A stretch of DNA of 64,000 nucleotides from Comamonadaceae bacterium (GTDB taxonomy: Bacteria; Pseudomonadota; Gammaproteobacteria; Burkholderiales; Burkholderiaceae_C), in the NCBI GenBank assembly GCA_027484105.1, contig JAIXUG010000015.1, positions 1 to 64,000 on the forward strand, written 5' to 3'. The position numbers were made by a program, and so were the translations under genes. Below, piece after piece: positions 19,501 to 28,384 of the stretch. The notes under the pieces are model-generated. The model did no database searches. It was not told the origin of the DNA and worked only from the letters and a program-made list of their open reading frames with translations. Each line of letters opens with the position of its first letter. Position 1 is the stretch's first letter.

Positions 19501-19784
19501 ATTTACCCACGAGGGTCATGGTTTCATTGCCATTTGGTTCTGCAAGCAGCGGAAAAGGGTTTAATTTCTCCTTGCCTGAGACCCTGCGGTCTGGTGCGGG
19601 TCAAGGAGAGGTGTTTCAGGCCACACGAGCCGATGGTACGGATTTCCCAGCTTGGTTGAAATTCGATCGATCAAACATGAAACTGGATGCCAGCGCAGTA
19701 CCCATGGGGGCATTGCCACTCGAGATCGCTTTGGTGCTGGGTGGGCAACGGACTTTGATTCAAATTGCAGAGCGAGCCGAGTAA
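13521..19784 (+). CDS. TpsA exoprotein: large adhesin-like protein with FhaB-type secretion domain
   Basis: A 2087-residue secreted protein, probably an adhesin. Residues 1-25 form an extended signal peptide region (ICKVVWSEVHQQLVVVSEL); the signal ends near residue 65. The TPS secretion domain spans about 68-320 (INWQSFNVGADAHVQFN, NGNGVLFTPGSRIDVGG), followed by beta-helix repeats to about 590. Residues about 600-1345 hold eleven copies of a 55-67-residue unit built around NYVVRSPNW, GAVTWGNG and NSLVG. More beta-helix sequence leads to a Pro-Ala hinge (about 1668-1682), then an octad repeat of the form [LIV]xxLSxxQ (about 1690-1950). The last 120 residues look Ig/cadherin-like (PAWLKFDRSN). 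No toxin domain is evident. Confidence 0.9.
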   Translation: MNSICKVVWSEVHQQLVVVSELVRSGGKTHSSRSASPRGQTLAVDAWQPRALCLALALGLGAVQAQTAPTALPTGGNVSAGQASISQSGANMVINQSSQRAAINWQSFNVGADAHVQFNNGSGTTLNRVTGPEASTIAGRISATGQVIISNGNGVLFTPGSRIDVGGLVATTHAISDQAFMAGGNLRFERSGSTASVVNEGAITASLQGYVALLAPEVRNSGVIVASKGTVALAAGEAVTLRLNANDQLQGVVVEGGAWQALVENRHVVEAPGGVVILSAKALSSVQGGVINNTGTIEATQLNHVNGVVRLEASQAVLQTGTVRAPSIAVETRNFIDAGTWDASALGNSANAANAGGSIQVIASGSVEQTQSAQMRVDGAQGGSIRIVAQESAYISGTLSANGGSTTGGDVSLTAPSLGVAGATISADGQTGGGRIRIGGGWQGRDQDLPNAAKTTVSGSSIQANATQSGNGGTVVVWSDQRTQYASSIQAKGGVSGGDGGRVEISSHGNFQSKGAVDVTAPNGAAGAVLYDPANIEIVSSLSGLTTLSLSDSLAANRYLGNSSVTELLNGIPNTTGNSLEGVPTTFGLTAVPNYSGVTALGRVMVASSDDSTVASRAGSIRIFNATTGALISNLTGSNVDDRVGSGVVVNLGDGKYVVTSPLWGGGTAGTAATARGAVTWINGSVGLSGVVSSGNSLVGDQAGDNVGGNTLFPSNSVQVLTNGNYVVRSQHWRGGSTAANALGAVTWGSRSTGTTGVVGASNSLVGSTVGDQVGAGNVIALSNGNYLVVSPDWNNGGVADVGAVTWANGSTGITGNISVSNSLIGSTAGDQVGRGHVSRMVVALTNGNYVVASTNWDNGAASNAGAVTWGNGTTGTFGVVSVGNSLVGSTAFDQIGNLGIRALANGNFVVSSPNWDNGAASNAGAVTWGNGTTGLTGVVSANNSLVGDATNDLVGNGHWIIALTNGNYVVRSPQWRGQRGAATWADGSTGITGVVSAGNSLVGSTADDQLGFAGIFALSNGNYVVATPTWNNGSVVKAGAVTWGNGLGGTVGQVSNANSLIGDQLLDQVGGGVLPLNNGHYVVRSPNWRTGATPNDGLGAVTWGNGTTGTTGVVSPLNSLVGSAGGDRVGMALFGLVNGHYVVRSENWGSTGQSTVNGKGAVTWGSGTGGTVGQVSAANSLVGLNAGDRVGGTGITALTNGHYVVRSEHWGSAGVSNAGWGAVTWGNGTGGTVGAVSAANSLIGSAAGDRVGITGVTGLVNGNYLVRSSFWGSMNVANSLGAVTWGNGTVGTVGQVSATNSLMGALAGDRVGSGNAVTLMDGRALVASPFWQSNSLANVGRVDIVNGSSPVSLTSTLAFSTNPDATSYVLTSDLLNLLNAGTAVRLQANNDITVSSAFSTTGTGSLTLNAGRSVLLNASISLSNADLSIIGNEWVTPVNGVGGGVIDAYRASGPAVITQAANTSLSVGTGDLSVILRASGNAGKTNQDTGAITLRSLSGANASVINGGTTAGSSVSLGTVNATGNLSAVSNGILDLGTSTVGGNLSANSNNGNIVQTGALTVTGTSNLNAGTGNITLTNAANDFTGAVSATGAAVSMTDVNALTLGTVSSSGNLTLNNSGPLNLGTSTVGGDLNATSNNGNISASGAVTVSGVTNLNAGTGSVSVSGPPPAPAPAPAPAPSLVLASLTTAAQIQALTSAQIAGLSNAEVQSLTASQMGFFTPSQMSYFSAAQLQLLTASQVQGLFAAQIAGLNTSQLVSLASLLNPGQIQALSPNQLNSLSPSQLASLVGSLSASQVQLLSVTQLSGLSPSQLASLAGSMSAAQLQSLSPAQLGGLSAAQVASLVGSLSASQVQLLSVTQLSSLSPSQLASLVGSMSAAQLQSLSPAQLGGLSAAQVASLVELLSRAQLQSLTYEQLKQLSSKQVARLAASMTTSQLQALTASGLSGKLFNQLTQSRTTMGAIDKFNISHVTSRGDSPIQGVSVIVQNSALTNLPTRVMVSLPFGSASSGKGFNFSLPETLRSGAGQGEVFQATRADGTDFPAWLKFDRSNMKLDASAVPMGALPLEIALVLGGQRTLIQIAERAE
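15420..17560 (+). repeat. Eleven-copy protein repeat array inside tpsA
   Basis: GAVTW or GAATW recurs eleven times with 55-67 residues between copies; each unit also carries G[NH]YVVxS and NSLxG. I believe the family is the one catalogued as DUF5649, from memory. Two adjacent units share 61 identical bases (16084-16144 and 16261-16321), evidence of fairly recent duplication. This stretch is richer in A and T than the flanking core genes. Confidence 0.85.
18534..18562 (+). repeat. GCACCT hexanucleotide microsatellite encoding the Pro-Ala hinge
   Basis: Four full copies plus five bases of GCACCT encode alternating Ala and Pro. Copy-number change would lengthen or shorten the hinge by two residues without changing frame. 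Confidence 0.9.
18891..19226 (+). repeat. Tandem 168-bp duplication in the octad-repeat stalk of tpsA
   Basis: Residues 1791-1846 and 1847-1902 are two adjacent 56-residue blocks, each beginning G-S-L-S-A-S-Q or the start of its variant and nearly identical in protein and DNA. Each block holds five 8-residue units and 12-residue variants. The second copy degenerates at its end (LVELLSRAQLQ). Confidence 0.85.
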
Positions 19785-19807
19785 GGCTTGAAATGCGAGC
19801 TGCCCAT

Positions 19808-19835
19808 AAAAAATGCGCCTCACGGCGCATTTTTT
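19808..19835. terminator. Bidirectional terminator between tpsA and leuB
   Basis: AAAAAATGCGCC and GGCGCATTTTTT form a perfect 12-bp stem with a TCAC loop. T tracts on both strands let it end both the tpsA transcript and the convergent leu transcript. Confidence 0.9.
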
Positions 19836-19850
19836 GGCTGGTAGATAGCT

Positions 19851-20936
19851 TCAGCCGAGGGCTTTGACCACCGCATCACCCATTTCACGGGTGCCCACTT
19901 TGGTGGTGCCTTCGCTCCAGATATCGCCGGTGCGCAGGCCTTGGGCCAGCACTTTCTGCACCGCGGCTTCGATGCGCTCGGCTGCTTCGCCCTGGTTCAG
20001 GCTGAAGCGTAGCATCATGGCGGCTGACAAGATGGTGGCCAGAGGGTTGGCGATGCCTTTGCCCGCGATGTCGGGGGCGCTGCCGTGGCTGGGCTCGTAC
20101 AGGCCTTGGTTTTTCGTGTTCAGGCTGGCCGAGGGCAGCATGCCAATCGAGCCGGTGAGCATGGACGCTTCGTCACTCAGGATGTCGCCGAACATATTGC
20201 CGGTGACCACCACGTCAAAGCGCTTGGGCTCTTTGACCAGTTGCATGGCAGCGTTGTCCACGTACATGTGGTCCAGCGCGATGTCGGGGTATTGCTGGCC
20301 GACTTCGGTGACCACGTCTTTCCAGAACTGGAAGGTTTCCAGCACGTTGGCTTTGTCCACGCTGGTCACGCGGCCCTCTTTGCCTGCGGCCTTGCGCTTG
20401 CGGGCGGCTTGGAAGGCCACGTGCGCGATGCGCTCGATCTCGGGCTTGGAGTAGCGCATGGTGTCAAAGGCTTCCTCGGCACCGGGGAAGTGGCCGTCGG
20501 TGGCCACACGGCGGCCGCGTGGCTGGCCGAAGTAAATGTCGCCCGTGAGCTCACGGATGATAAGGATGTCCAGGCCCGCGATCAGCTCGGGCTTGAGGCT
20601 GGACGCGCCCACCAGCTGCTCGTAGCAAATGGCAGGACGGAAGTTGGCGAAAAGGCCCATGTTCTTGCGCAGGCCCAAAATCGCTTGCTCGGGGCGCAGG
20701 GGGCGGTCGAGCTTGTCGTATTTCCAGTCGCCCACCGCACCAAACAGCACGGCGTCAGACGCCATGCCCAACTTGAGTGTGGCTTCGGGCAAAGGGTGGC
20801 CAAACGCGTCATAGGCGGCGCCACCGACCAGGGCGGTTTCGATCTCGAACTTCAGGTCGAGGGCGTTCAAGACTTTGACGGCTTCGGCGACGATTTCGGT
20901 GCCGATGCCATCACCGGGGAGGACTGCGATTTTCAT
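19851..20936 (-). CDS. leuB: 3-Isopropylmalate dehydrogenase
   Basis: NAD-dependent oxidative decarboxylation in leucine synthesis. 361 residues, normal length. The N-terminus reads [16 protein letters not shown]; substrate-binding arginines lie around [10 protein letters not shown] and the family signature is near [19 protein letters not shown]. Complete and apparently functional, but its last 29 codons are duplicated at 11205-11291 with seven silent differences. The 3' end was therefore probably supplied by the incoming island. It follows leuD by 17 bp. Confidence 0.98.
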   Translation of the reverse strand: MKIAVLPGDGIGTEIVAEAVKVLNALDLKFEIETALVGGAAYDAFGHPLPEATLKLGMASDAVLFGAVGDWKYDKLDRPLRPEQAILGLRKNMGLFANFRPAICYEQLVGASSLKPELIAGLDILIIRELTGDIYFGQPRGRRVATDGHFPGAEEAFDTMRYSKPEIERIAHVAFQAARKRKAAGKEGRVTSVDKANVLETFQFWKDVVTEVGQQYPDIALDHMYVDNAAMQLVKEPKRFDVVVTGNMFGDILSDEASMLTGSIGMLPSASLNTKNQGLYEPSHGSAPDIAGKGIANPLATILSAAMMLRFSLNQGEAAERIEAAVQKVLAQGLRTGDIWSEGTTKVGTREMGDAVVKALG

Positions 20937-20953
20937 GAAGGTTCCAGAGTTCT

Positions 20954-21607
20954 TTAGGCGTTGACGGCGGTGTGCGCGAGCCAGGGCTTGGTGGCCAGGC
21001 GCTCGGCTTCAAAAGCCTTGATCTTGTCGGCATGGCGCAAGGTCAGGCCAATGTCGTCCAAGCCGTTGAGCAAGCAGTACTTGCGGAAGGGCTGCACCTC
21101 GAAGGGGATCTCTTCGCCTTGTGGGCGCACGACCACCTGGCGCTCCAGGTCCACCGTGAGTTCGTAGCCGGGGAAGGCGGCTACTTCATTGAACAGCAGG
21201 TCCACCGTGGCCTCGGGCAAGACGATGGGCAGCAGGCCGTTTTTGAAGCAGTTGTTGAAAAAGATGTCGGCAAAGCTGGGCGCGATCACGCAGCGAAAGC
21301 CGTATTGGTCAATCGCCCAGGGCGCGTGTTCGCGGCTGGAGCCACAACCGAAGTTCTTGCGGGCCAGCAGCACAGACGCGCCTTTGTAGCGTGGCTGGTT
21401 CAGCACGAAGTCAGGGTTGGGTTTGCGCTGGCTTTCGGGCACGCCGGGCTGGCCGACATCGAGATAGCGCCACTCGTCGAACAGGTTGGGGCCAAAGCCG
21501 GTCTTGCGGATCGACTTGAGGAACTGCTTGGGGATGATGGCGTCGGTGTCCACGTTGGCGCGGTCCATCGGGGCCACGATGCCTTTGAGGAGGGTGAATT
21601 TCTGCAT
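20954..21607 (-). CDS. leuD: 3-Isopropylmalate dehydratase small subunit
   Basis: With LeuC isomerises 2- to 3-isopropylmalate. 217 residues. The swivelling domain carries [13 protein letters not shown] (substrate loop) and [14 protein letters not shown]. The N-terminus [32 protein letters not shown] region is typical. It sits 20 bp after leuC and 17 bp before leuB in one operon. Confidence 0.97.
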   Translation of the reverse strand: MQKFTLLKGIVAPMDRANVDTDAIIPKQFLKSIRKTGFGPNLFDEWRYLDVGQPGVPESQRKPNPDFVLNQPRYKGASVLLARKNFGCGSSREHAPWAIDQYGFRCVIAPSFADIFFNNCFKNGLLPIVLPEATVDLLFNEVAAFPGYELTVDLERQVVVRPQGEEIPFEVQPFRKYCLLNGLDDIGLTLRHADKIKAFEAERLATKPWLAHTAVNA

Positions 21608-21627
21608 GGTGTGATGTCCCGGTCGCT

Positions 21628-23049
21628 TCAGGCGAATTTACGGATGTCAACAAAGTGGCCGTGGATGGCCGCAGCCGCCGCCATGGCGGGGCTGACCAGG
21701 TGGGTGCGGCCACCCGCGCCCTGACGGCCTTCGAAGTTGCGGTTGCTGGTCGAGGCGCAGCGCTCGCCGGGCTCCAGGCGGTCGGCGTTCATGGCAAGGC
21801 ACATCGAGCAACCGGGCTCGCGCCACTCAAAGCCAGCGGCCTTGAAGATCTCGTGCAGGCCTTCTTGTTCGGCTTGCACTTTGACCAAGCCCGAACCGGG
21901 CACCACCATTGCCAACTTGACGTTTTTGGCAACTTTCTGGCCCAGCTTTTTGACCACGGCGGCGGCTTCGCGCATGTCTTCGATGCGGCTGTTGGTGCAG
22001 GAGCCGATGAAGACCTTGTCGATGGTGATGTCGGCCAGCGCCTTGCCAGGCTGCAAGCCCATATAGGTCAGGGCGCGCTCGATGGCGTCGCGCTTGACCT
22101 CGTCTTTTTCTTTGTCCGGGTCGGGTGTCTGTCCGTCGATGCCCAACACCATTTCGGGCGAGGTGCCCCAGGTGACTTGCGGCACGATGGCACTGGCGTC
22201 CAGCTCGACCACGGCGTCAAAGTGCGCGCCGGGGTCGGACTGCAGGGTCTTCCAATAGGCCACGGCCTGGTCCCACTCGACGCCCGTGGGCGAGAGCAAA
22301 CGGCCTTTGACGTACTCGATGGTTTTCTCGTCCACCGCCACCAGGCCCGCACGCGCACCGGCTTCGATGGCCATGTTGCAGACCGTCATGCGGCCTTCCA
22401 TGCTCAGGCTGCGGATGGCCGAGCCGGCGAATTCGATGGTGTAACCGGTGCCTCCAGCGGTGCCGATCTTGCCGATGATGGCCAGCACGATGTCTTTGCC
22501 GGTGATGCCTTTGGCCAGGGTGCCCTCGACCTTGACCAGCATGTTCTTGGCTTTTTTGGCCAAGAGGGTTTGGGTGGCCATGACGTGCTCCACCTCGGAG
22601 GTGCCGATGCCGTGGGCCAGTGCGCCAAAGGCGCCGTGGGTGGAGGTGTGCGAGTCGCCACAGACCACGGTCATACCGGGCAGGGTGGCGCCGTTTTCGG
22701 GGCCAATGACGTGCACGATGCCCTGGCGCTTGGACAAGAAGGGGAAGAAGGCGGCCGCGCCGTATTCCTTCATGTTGGCATCGAGCGTGGTGATTTGTTC
22801 TTTGCTGATCGGGTCGGTGATGCCGTCGTAGCCCAACTCCCAGCCGGTGGTGGGGGTGTTGTGGTCGGCAGTCGCCACGATGGAGCTGACACGCCAGACT
22901 TTGCGGCCCGCTTGGCGCAGGCCTTCGAAGGCCTGCGGGCTGGTGACTTCGTGCACCAGGTGGCGGTCAATGTAGAGGACGGAGGTGCCGTCTTCTTCGG
23001 TGTGGACAACGTGTTCGTCCCAGATCTTGTCGTAGAGCGTGCGTGGCAT
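21628..23049 (-). CDS. leuC: 3-Isopropylmalate dehydratase large subunit
   Basis: Aconitase-family [4Fe-4S] enzyme. 473 residues from the ATG at 23049 ([15 protein letters not shown]), which has AAGGAAAG upstream; the frame stays open further upstream but that part overlaps gltA and is not coding. The cluster cysteines are in [12 protein letters not shown] and [10 protein letters not shown], and substrate residues in [13 protein letters not shown]. First gene of leuCDB; separated from gltA by a terminator. Confidence 0.97.
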   Translation of the reverse strand: MPRTLYDKIWDEHVVHTEEDGTSVLYIDRHLVHEVTSPQAFEGLRQAGRKVWRVSSIVATADHNTPTTGWELGYDGITDPISKEQITTLDANMKEYGAAAFFPFLSKRQGIVHVIGPENGATLPGMTVVCGDSHTSTHGAFGALAHGIGTSEVEHVMATQTLLAKKAKNMLVKVEGTLAKGITGKDIVLAIIGKIGTAGGTGYTIEFAGSAIRSLSMEGRMTVCNMAIEAGARAGLVAVDEKTIEYVKGRLLSPTGVEWDQAVAYWKTLQSDPGAHFDAVVELDASAIVPQVTWGTSPEMVLGIDGQTPDPDKEKDEVKRDAIERALTYMGLQPGKALADITIDKVFIGSCTNSRIEDMREAAAVVKKLGQKVAKNVKLAMVVPGSGLVKVQAEQEGLHEIFKAAGFEWREPGCSMCLAMNADRLEPGERCASTSNRNFEGRQGAGGRTHLVSPAMAAAAAIHGHFVDIRKFA

Positions 23050-23095
23050 GTGCTTTCCTTGAATGCAGCCGGGTATTTTATGCGCTGGGGCGCAA

Positions 23096-23119
23096 AAAAG
23101 CCCGCCGAGGCGGGCTTTT
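23096..23119 (-). terminator. Terminator of the sdh-gltA transcript
   Basis: AAAAGCCCGCC and GGCGGGCTTTT arms make a GC-rich hairpin 17 bp after the gltA stop, ending in a T run on the minus strand. Confidence 0.85.
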
Positions 23120-23135
23120 GCGGGCGCGCAGCGGA

Positions 23136-24434
<1,299 letters not shown>

Positions 24435-24476
24435 GGTGGGTTTCCTCTTGGTTTCCAGGTTTGAACCTTGGCAGGT

Positions 24477-24785
24477 TCAGGCTCTCAGCATGTCCAGGAC
24501 TTCGCGCACCTCTTCGGTGCTGATCTCGGGCTGTAGCGTCTTGCGACGCAACAACAAGTCCATGAGATCGTTGTCTGACAGGTCCATCAGCACGTACATG
24601 CCCCGGGCCTGGCCCACCGTCAAGCCATCGGCGTGACGGTTGAAGAAGCGCTCGATGAACAAATCGTTCTCGAGCAGACCGCGGCGGCTGCGCCAACGCA
24701 GCTTGCTCAGTGAGCGTTCGCTCAATGGCGCTTGGCGGTCAGCGCCGACCAGCGACGCATCTTCCAGGATCGGGGTGACGGTCAT
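24477..24785 (-). CDS. sdhE: FAD assembly factor SdhE
   Basis: Small cytoplasmic protein that promotes covalent attachment of FAD to SdhA. 102 residues. The functional RRG motif is seen in RSRRGLLENDLFIERF (about residues 32-47) and the tail in MDLSDNDLMDLLL. The ATG at 24785 overlaps the sdhB stop by one base (TGATG), showing translational coupling; the longer frame upstream overlaps sdhB and was discarded. Confidence 0.93.
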   Translation of the reverse strand: MTVTPILEDASLVGADRQAPLSERSLSKLRWRSRRGLLENDLFIERFFNRHADGLTVGQARGMYVLMDLSDNDLMDLLLRRKTLQPEISTEEVREVLDMLRA

Positions 24786-25489
24786 CAGGCAGCGCGACGC
24801 AGCATCATTTCTTTGATCTTGCCAATGGCCTTGGTGGGATTCAGACCCTTGGGGCAAACATCGACGCAGTTCATGATGGTGTGGCAGCGGAACAAACGGT
24901 AGGGATCTTCCAGATTGTCCAGGCGCTCGGAGGTGGCCTCGTCGCGGCTGTCGGCAATGAAACGGTAGGCTTGCAGCAAACCGGCAGGGCCCACGAACTT
25001 GTCGGGGTTCCACCAGAAGCTGGGGCAGCTGGTCGAGCAGCTGGCGCACAAGATGCACTCGTACAGGCCGTTCAGCTCGTCACGCTCTTCCGGGCTTTGC
25101 AGGCGCTCGGTCTCGGGCGGGATGGTGCTGTTGATCAGGTAAGGCTTGATCGAGTGGTACTGCTTGAAGAACTGGGTCATGTCCACGATCACGTCGCGGA
25201 TCACGGGCAGACCGGGCAGGGGCTTGAGCACGATGGTGCCCGGCAAGGTGTTCATGTTGGTGAGACAGGCCAAGCCGTTTTTGCCGTTGATGTTCATCGC
25301 GTCCGAACCGCACACGCCTTCGCGGCAAGAGCGGCGAAACGAGATGGTGGGGTCCACGGCCTTGAGCTTCATCAGGGCGTCCAGCAGCATGCGCTCGTTG
25401 CCGTCCAGCTCCACCTGGATGGTTTGCATGTACGGCTTGGCGTCCTTGTCAGGGTCGTAGCGGTAGATCTGGAAAGTGCGTAGGGTCAT
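24785..25489 (-). CDS. sdhB: Succinate dehydrogenase iron-sulfur subunit
   Basis: Carries electrons from SdhA flavin to quinone through three clusters. 234 residues. The [2Fe-2S] site is CREGVCGSDAMNI plus the later GLAC; the [4Fe-4S] and [3Fe-4S] sites are CILCASCSTSCP and CHTIMNCVDVCPKG. The ATG at 25489 (MTLRTFQIYRYDPDKD) has AGGAG upstream; a longer frame is open but lacks a ribosome site. Confidence 0.98.
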   Translation of the reverse strand: MTLRTFQIYRYDPDKDAKPYMQTIQVELDGNERMLLDALMKLKAVDPTISFRRSCREGVCGSDAMNINGKNGLACLTNMNTLPGTIVLKPLPGLPVIRDVIVDMTQFFKQYHSIKPYLINSTIPPETERLQSPEERDELNGLYECILCASCSTSCPSFWWNPDKFVGPAGLLQAYRFIADSRDEATSERLDNLEDPYRLFRCHTIMNCVDVCPKGLNPTKAIGKIKEMMLRRAA

Positions 25490-25555
25490 GAAAGAACTCC
25501 TCTTGAATTCGGGTGGTGGACCGCAGGCCGGGTGGGGCAGCGGTCCAGACAATCT

Positions 25556-27361
25556 TTAGAACGTGCGAACCTTGGGTGGCACGGAGTCCACCGTCAGGGG
25601 CTTGAGCTTGACCGGCTTGTAGGTCAGGCTGTTGTCGGCGCTGTGCCACAGGGTGTGCTTCATCCAGTTGGCGTCGTCGCGGCCCAATGGCGCCACGGCG
25701 TCGTCCACTGGGCGCTCGTAGTCGCTCACGGTGTGGGCGCCACGGCACTCGCGGCGGGCAGCGGCAGACACCATGGTCGCTTGCGCGCTTTCGATCAGGT
25801 TGTCCACTTCCAGGGCTTCGATGCGGGCGGTGTTGAACACTTTGGAGGTGTCCTTCAGGCCAATCGCATTCACGCGCTCGCGGATGGCCGCGATCTTTTG
25901 CACGCCTTCGTCCATGCTGGCCTGAGTGCGGAACACGCCAGCGTGTTGCTGCATGGTGGCGCGCATGTCGTTGGCCACGTCCTGGGCGTATTCGCCGCCA
26001 CGGCCTTCGAGCTTGTTCAAACGGCCGAGTGTGAAATCTGCGGCATCGGCTGGCAGCGGCTTGTGGGCCTTGGTTTTGCTGGCGAAGTCAACGATGTGGT
26101 TGCCCGCAGCGCGGCCAAACACCAGCAAGTCGAGCAGCGAGTTGGTGCCCAGGCGGTTGGCGCCGTGCACCGACACGCAAGAGCACTCGCCGACCGCATA
26201 CAAACCGTTGACCACCGCGTTATGGTCGGTGGCGGTCTGCGTGACCACTTGGCCGTTGATGTTGGTCGGGATGCCGCCCATTTGGTAGTGGATGGTGGGC
26301 ACGACGGGGATTGGCTCTTTGGTAATGTCGACGTTGGCGAAGTTGACGCCGATTTCGTACACCGAGGGCAGACGCTTGTGGATGGTCTCCGAGCCCAGGT
26401 GGTCGAGCTTGAGCAGCACGTAATCCTTATTGGGGCCGCAGCCACGGCCTTCCTTGATTTCCTGGTCCATGCAGCGTGACACGAAGTCACGCGGGGCCAA
26501 GTCTTTCAGGGTGGGCGCATAACGCTCCATGAAGCGCTCGCCATTGCTGTTGAGCAAGATGGCGCCTTCGCCACGGCAGCCTTCGGTCAGCAGCACACCA
26601 GCACCGGCCACGCCGGTGGGGTGGAATTGCCAGAATTCCATGTCTTCCAAAGGAATGCCCGCACGCGCGGCCATGCCCAAGCCGTCACCGGTGTTGATGA
26701 AAGCGTTGGTGGAGGCGGCGTAAATGCGGCCTGCGCCACCGGTGGCCATCAGCACGGTCTTGGCGTGCAGGATGTGCAGGTCGCCGGTTTCCATCTCCAG
26801 GGCTGTCACGCCGACCACGTCGCCTTCGGCGTCGCGGATCAGGTCGAGTGCCATCCACTCCACAAAGAAGCTGGTTTTGGCGGCGACGTTTTGCTGGTAA
26901 AGGGTGTGCAGCATGGCGTGACCGGTGCGGTCAGCCGCAGCGCAAGCGCGTTGCACCGGCTTTTCGCCGTAATTGGCGGTGTGGCCGCCAAAGGGGCGCT
27001 GGTAAATCGTGCCGTCGGGGTTGCGGTCAAATGGCATGCCCATGTGCTCCAGGTCGTACACAACCTTGGGCGCTTCGCGGCACATGAATTCGATGGCATC
27101 CTGGTCGCCGAGCCAATCAGAGCCCTTGATGGTGTCGTAGAAGTGGTAATGCCAGTTGTCGTCGGACATATTGCCCAGCGAGGCACCGATGCCGCCTTGG
27201 GCCGCCACGGTGTGCGAACGGGTGGGGAACACTTTGGACAGCACCGCCACATTGAGGCCAGCGCGAGCCAGTTGCAGCGAGGCACGCATGCCCGAACCAC
27301 CGGCGCCGACGATCACGACGTCAAACTTGCGGGTGGTGATTTTGTCTTTGGTATAGCTCAT
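25556..27361 (-). CDS. sdhA: Succinate dehydrogenase flavoprotein subunit
   Basis: Oxidises succinate to fumarate using covalently bound FAD. 601 residues. The dinucleotide fold VVIVGAGGSGMRASLQL is at the start; the FAD-linking His is in PTRSHTVAAQGG (about residue 50); active-site residues are in HPTGVAGAG and HGANRLGTNSLLDL. Lies between sdhD and sdhB with 50-70-bp gaps. Confidence 0.98.
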   Translation of the reverse strand: MSYTKDKITTRKFDVVIVGAGGSGMRASLQLARAGLNVAVLSKVFPTRSHTVAAQGGIGASLGNMSDDNWHYHFYDTIKGSDWLGDQDAIEFMCREAPKVVYDLEHMGMPFDRNPDGTIYQRPFGGHTANYGEKPVQRACAAADRTGHAMLHTLYQQNVAAKTSFFVEWMALDLIRDAEGDVVGVTALEMETGDLHILHAKTVLMATGGAGRIYAASTNAFINTGDGLGMAARAGIPLEDMEFWQFHPTGVAGAGVLLTEGCRGEGAILLNSNGERFMERYAPTLKDLAPRDFVSRCMDQEIKEGRGCGPNKDYVLLKLDHLGSETIHKRLPSVYEIGVNFANVDITKEPIPVVPTIHYQMGGIPTNINGQVVTQTATDHNAVVNGLYAVGECSCVSVHGANRLGTNSLLDLLVFGRAAGNHIVDFASKTKAHKPLPADAADFTLGRLNKLEGRGGEYAQDVANDMRATMQQHAGVFRTQASMDEGVQKIAAIRERVNAIGLKDTSKVFNTARIEALEVDNLIESAQATMVSAAARRECRGAHTVSDYERPVDDAVAPLGRDDANWMKHTLWHSADNSLTYKPVKLKPLTVDSVPPKVRTF

Positions 27362-27414
27362 GTTTTAACTTGGTAGGTGTGGTTTCAGCGCAATGACAGG
27401 CGAGGGCTGCCGCG

Positions 27415-27783
27415 TTACAGGCGCCACAGGGCCTGAACAGCCCAGCCGGCACAGCCGACCAGCCAGACGAGGGTGAAGACGTGCAAAGCCAGGCGAAGTG
27501 CCAAGGGCTTGACGTAGTCCATCCAGATGTCACGCATGCCGACCCAGACGTGGTAGAGCAGGGCGATGATCACGGCGAAGGTCAAAACCTTCATCCACTG
27601 GGCAGCGAAAATGCCAGCCCATTCTTCGTAGCCAATGGGGCCGGAGGTGAAGATCACCTGGGCCAGCAAGACCACCGTGAACAGGGCCATCAAGATGGCG
27701 GTGACACGTTGGGCCAGCCAGTCACGAAAGCCGTAACCAGCACCGGTGACGATGCGTTTGGAGCCGTAATTCACAGACGACAT
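27415..27783 (-). CDS. sdhD: Succinate dehydrogenase membrane anchor subunit
   Basis: One of two inner-membrane subunits that bind quinone and haem b. 122 residues from the ATG at 27783 (MSSVNYGSKRIVTGAG), with three hydrophobic segments (starting at ILMALFTVVLLAQVIF, VLTFAVIIALLYHVWVG and LHVFTLVWLVGCAGW). The haem-ligand His is probably in LYHVWVGMRDIWMDY. The frame upstream of this ATG overlaps sdhC. Confidence 0.94.
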   Translation of the reverse strand: MSSVNYGSKRIVTGAGYGFRDWLAQRVTAILMALFTVVLLAQVIFTSGPIGYEEWAGIFAAQWMKVLTFAVIIALLYHVWVGMRDIWMDYVKPLALRLALHVFTLVWLVGCAGWAVQALWRL

Positions 27784-27823
27784 GGGTCTTTTTCCTTGTT
27801 GTTTTGAGTGATGGGGCGGGGAT

Positions 27824-28255
27824 TCAGTACAGGCCAAACAACTTGGCAGCCAACACAGCGGTCAAGCCCAGGCTGAGCACCAGGGTCACCACGGCAGACG
27901 ACTTGCCGAATTCCTTGCTCACCGCGTGGAAGGCGTCCATGTAAATGTGGCGCATGCCGGCGATGAAGTGGTGCAAATACGCCCAAATCAGAGCCAAAGC
28001 CAGCAGCTTGAAGATCCACCCGGGCACAAAACCCACGCCAATTTCAAATGCGGCGGTGAACTTGGCAAAGGAAATCTCGGAGGTGATGGAGTTGTCAAAC
28101 AGCCAGATGAACAAAGGCATGAGCAAAAACATCAAGAAGCCGCTGATGCGGTGCAAGATGGAGACAATGCCCGCGGCCGGGAGGCGGTAAGTGGGCAGAT
28201 CCTTCAGGGCGTTGATGTTGCGGAATTCAGGCCGTTTGCGGGCGAGTTCGGTCAT
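27824..28255 (-). CDS. sdhC: Succinate dehydrogenase cytochrome b556 subunit
   Basis: Membrane anchor with haem b and quinone site. 143 residues from the ATG at 28255 (MTELARKRPEFRNINAL). SILHRISGFLMF holds the conserved His-Arg-Ser/Gly quinone-site motif and HHFIAGMRHIYMD the haem-ligand His. Three membrane spans. First gene of the sdh operon; the 129-bp gap upstream to the GntR gene must carry its promoter (a TAGAAT -10-like hexamer is visible, with a weak -35), and does not contain the TCTTATATAAGA palindrome. Confidence 0.94.
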   Translation of the reverse strand: MTELARKRPEFRNINALKDLPTYRLPAAGIVSILHRISGFLMFLLMPLFIWLFDNSITSEISFAKFTAAFEIGVGFVPGWIFKLLALALIWAYLHHFIAGMRHIYMDAFHAVSKEFGKSSAVVTLVLSLGLTAVLAAKLFGLY

Positions 28256-28384
28256 GTGGGTACTTTCTGGAATAAACGCGTTCGTGAAGTGAATGACAAA
28301 CCGGGGGATTCTATTGCAACGCATCAAACTGACATGGGCATTTCAGTGACAGTTTGCGCATTTTTTTGAGGTGTATGGCGGGTA

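Noticed and set aside
13521-19784. TpsA as a CdiA-type contact-dependent inhibition toxin
   Set aside because: No VENN-like motif or toxin-like C-terminus is seen, and no small immunity gene follows; the next element is a terminator and then leuB.
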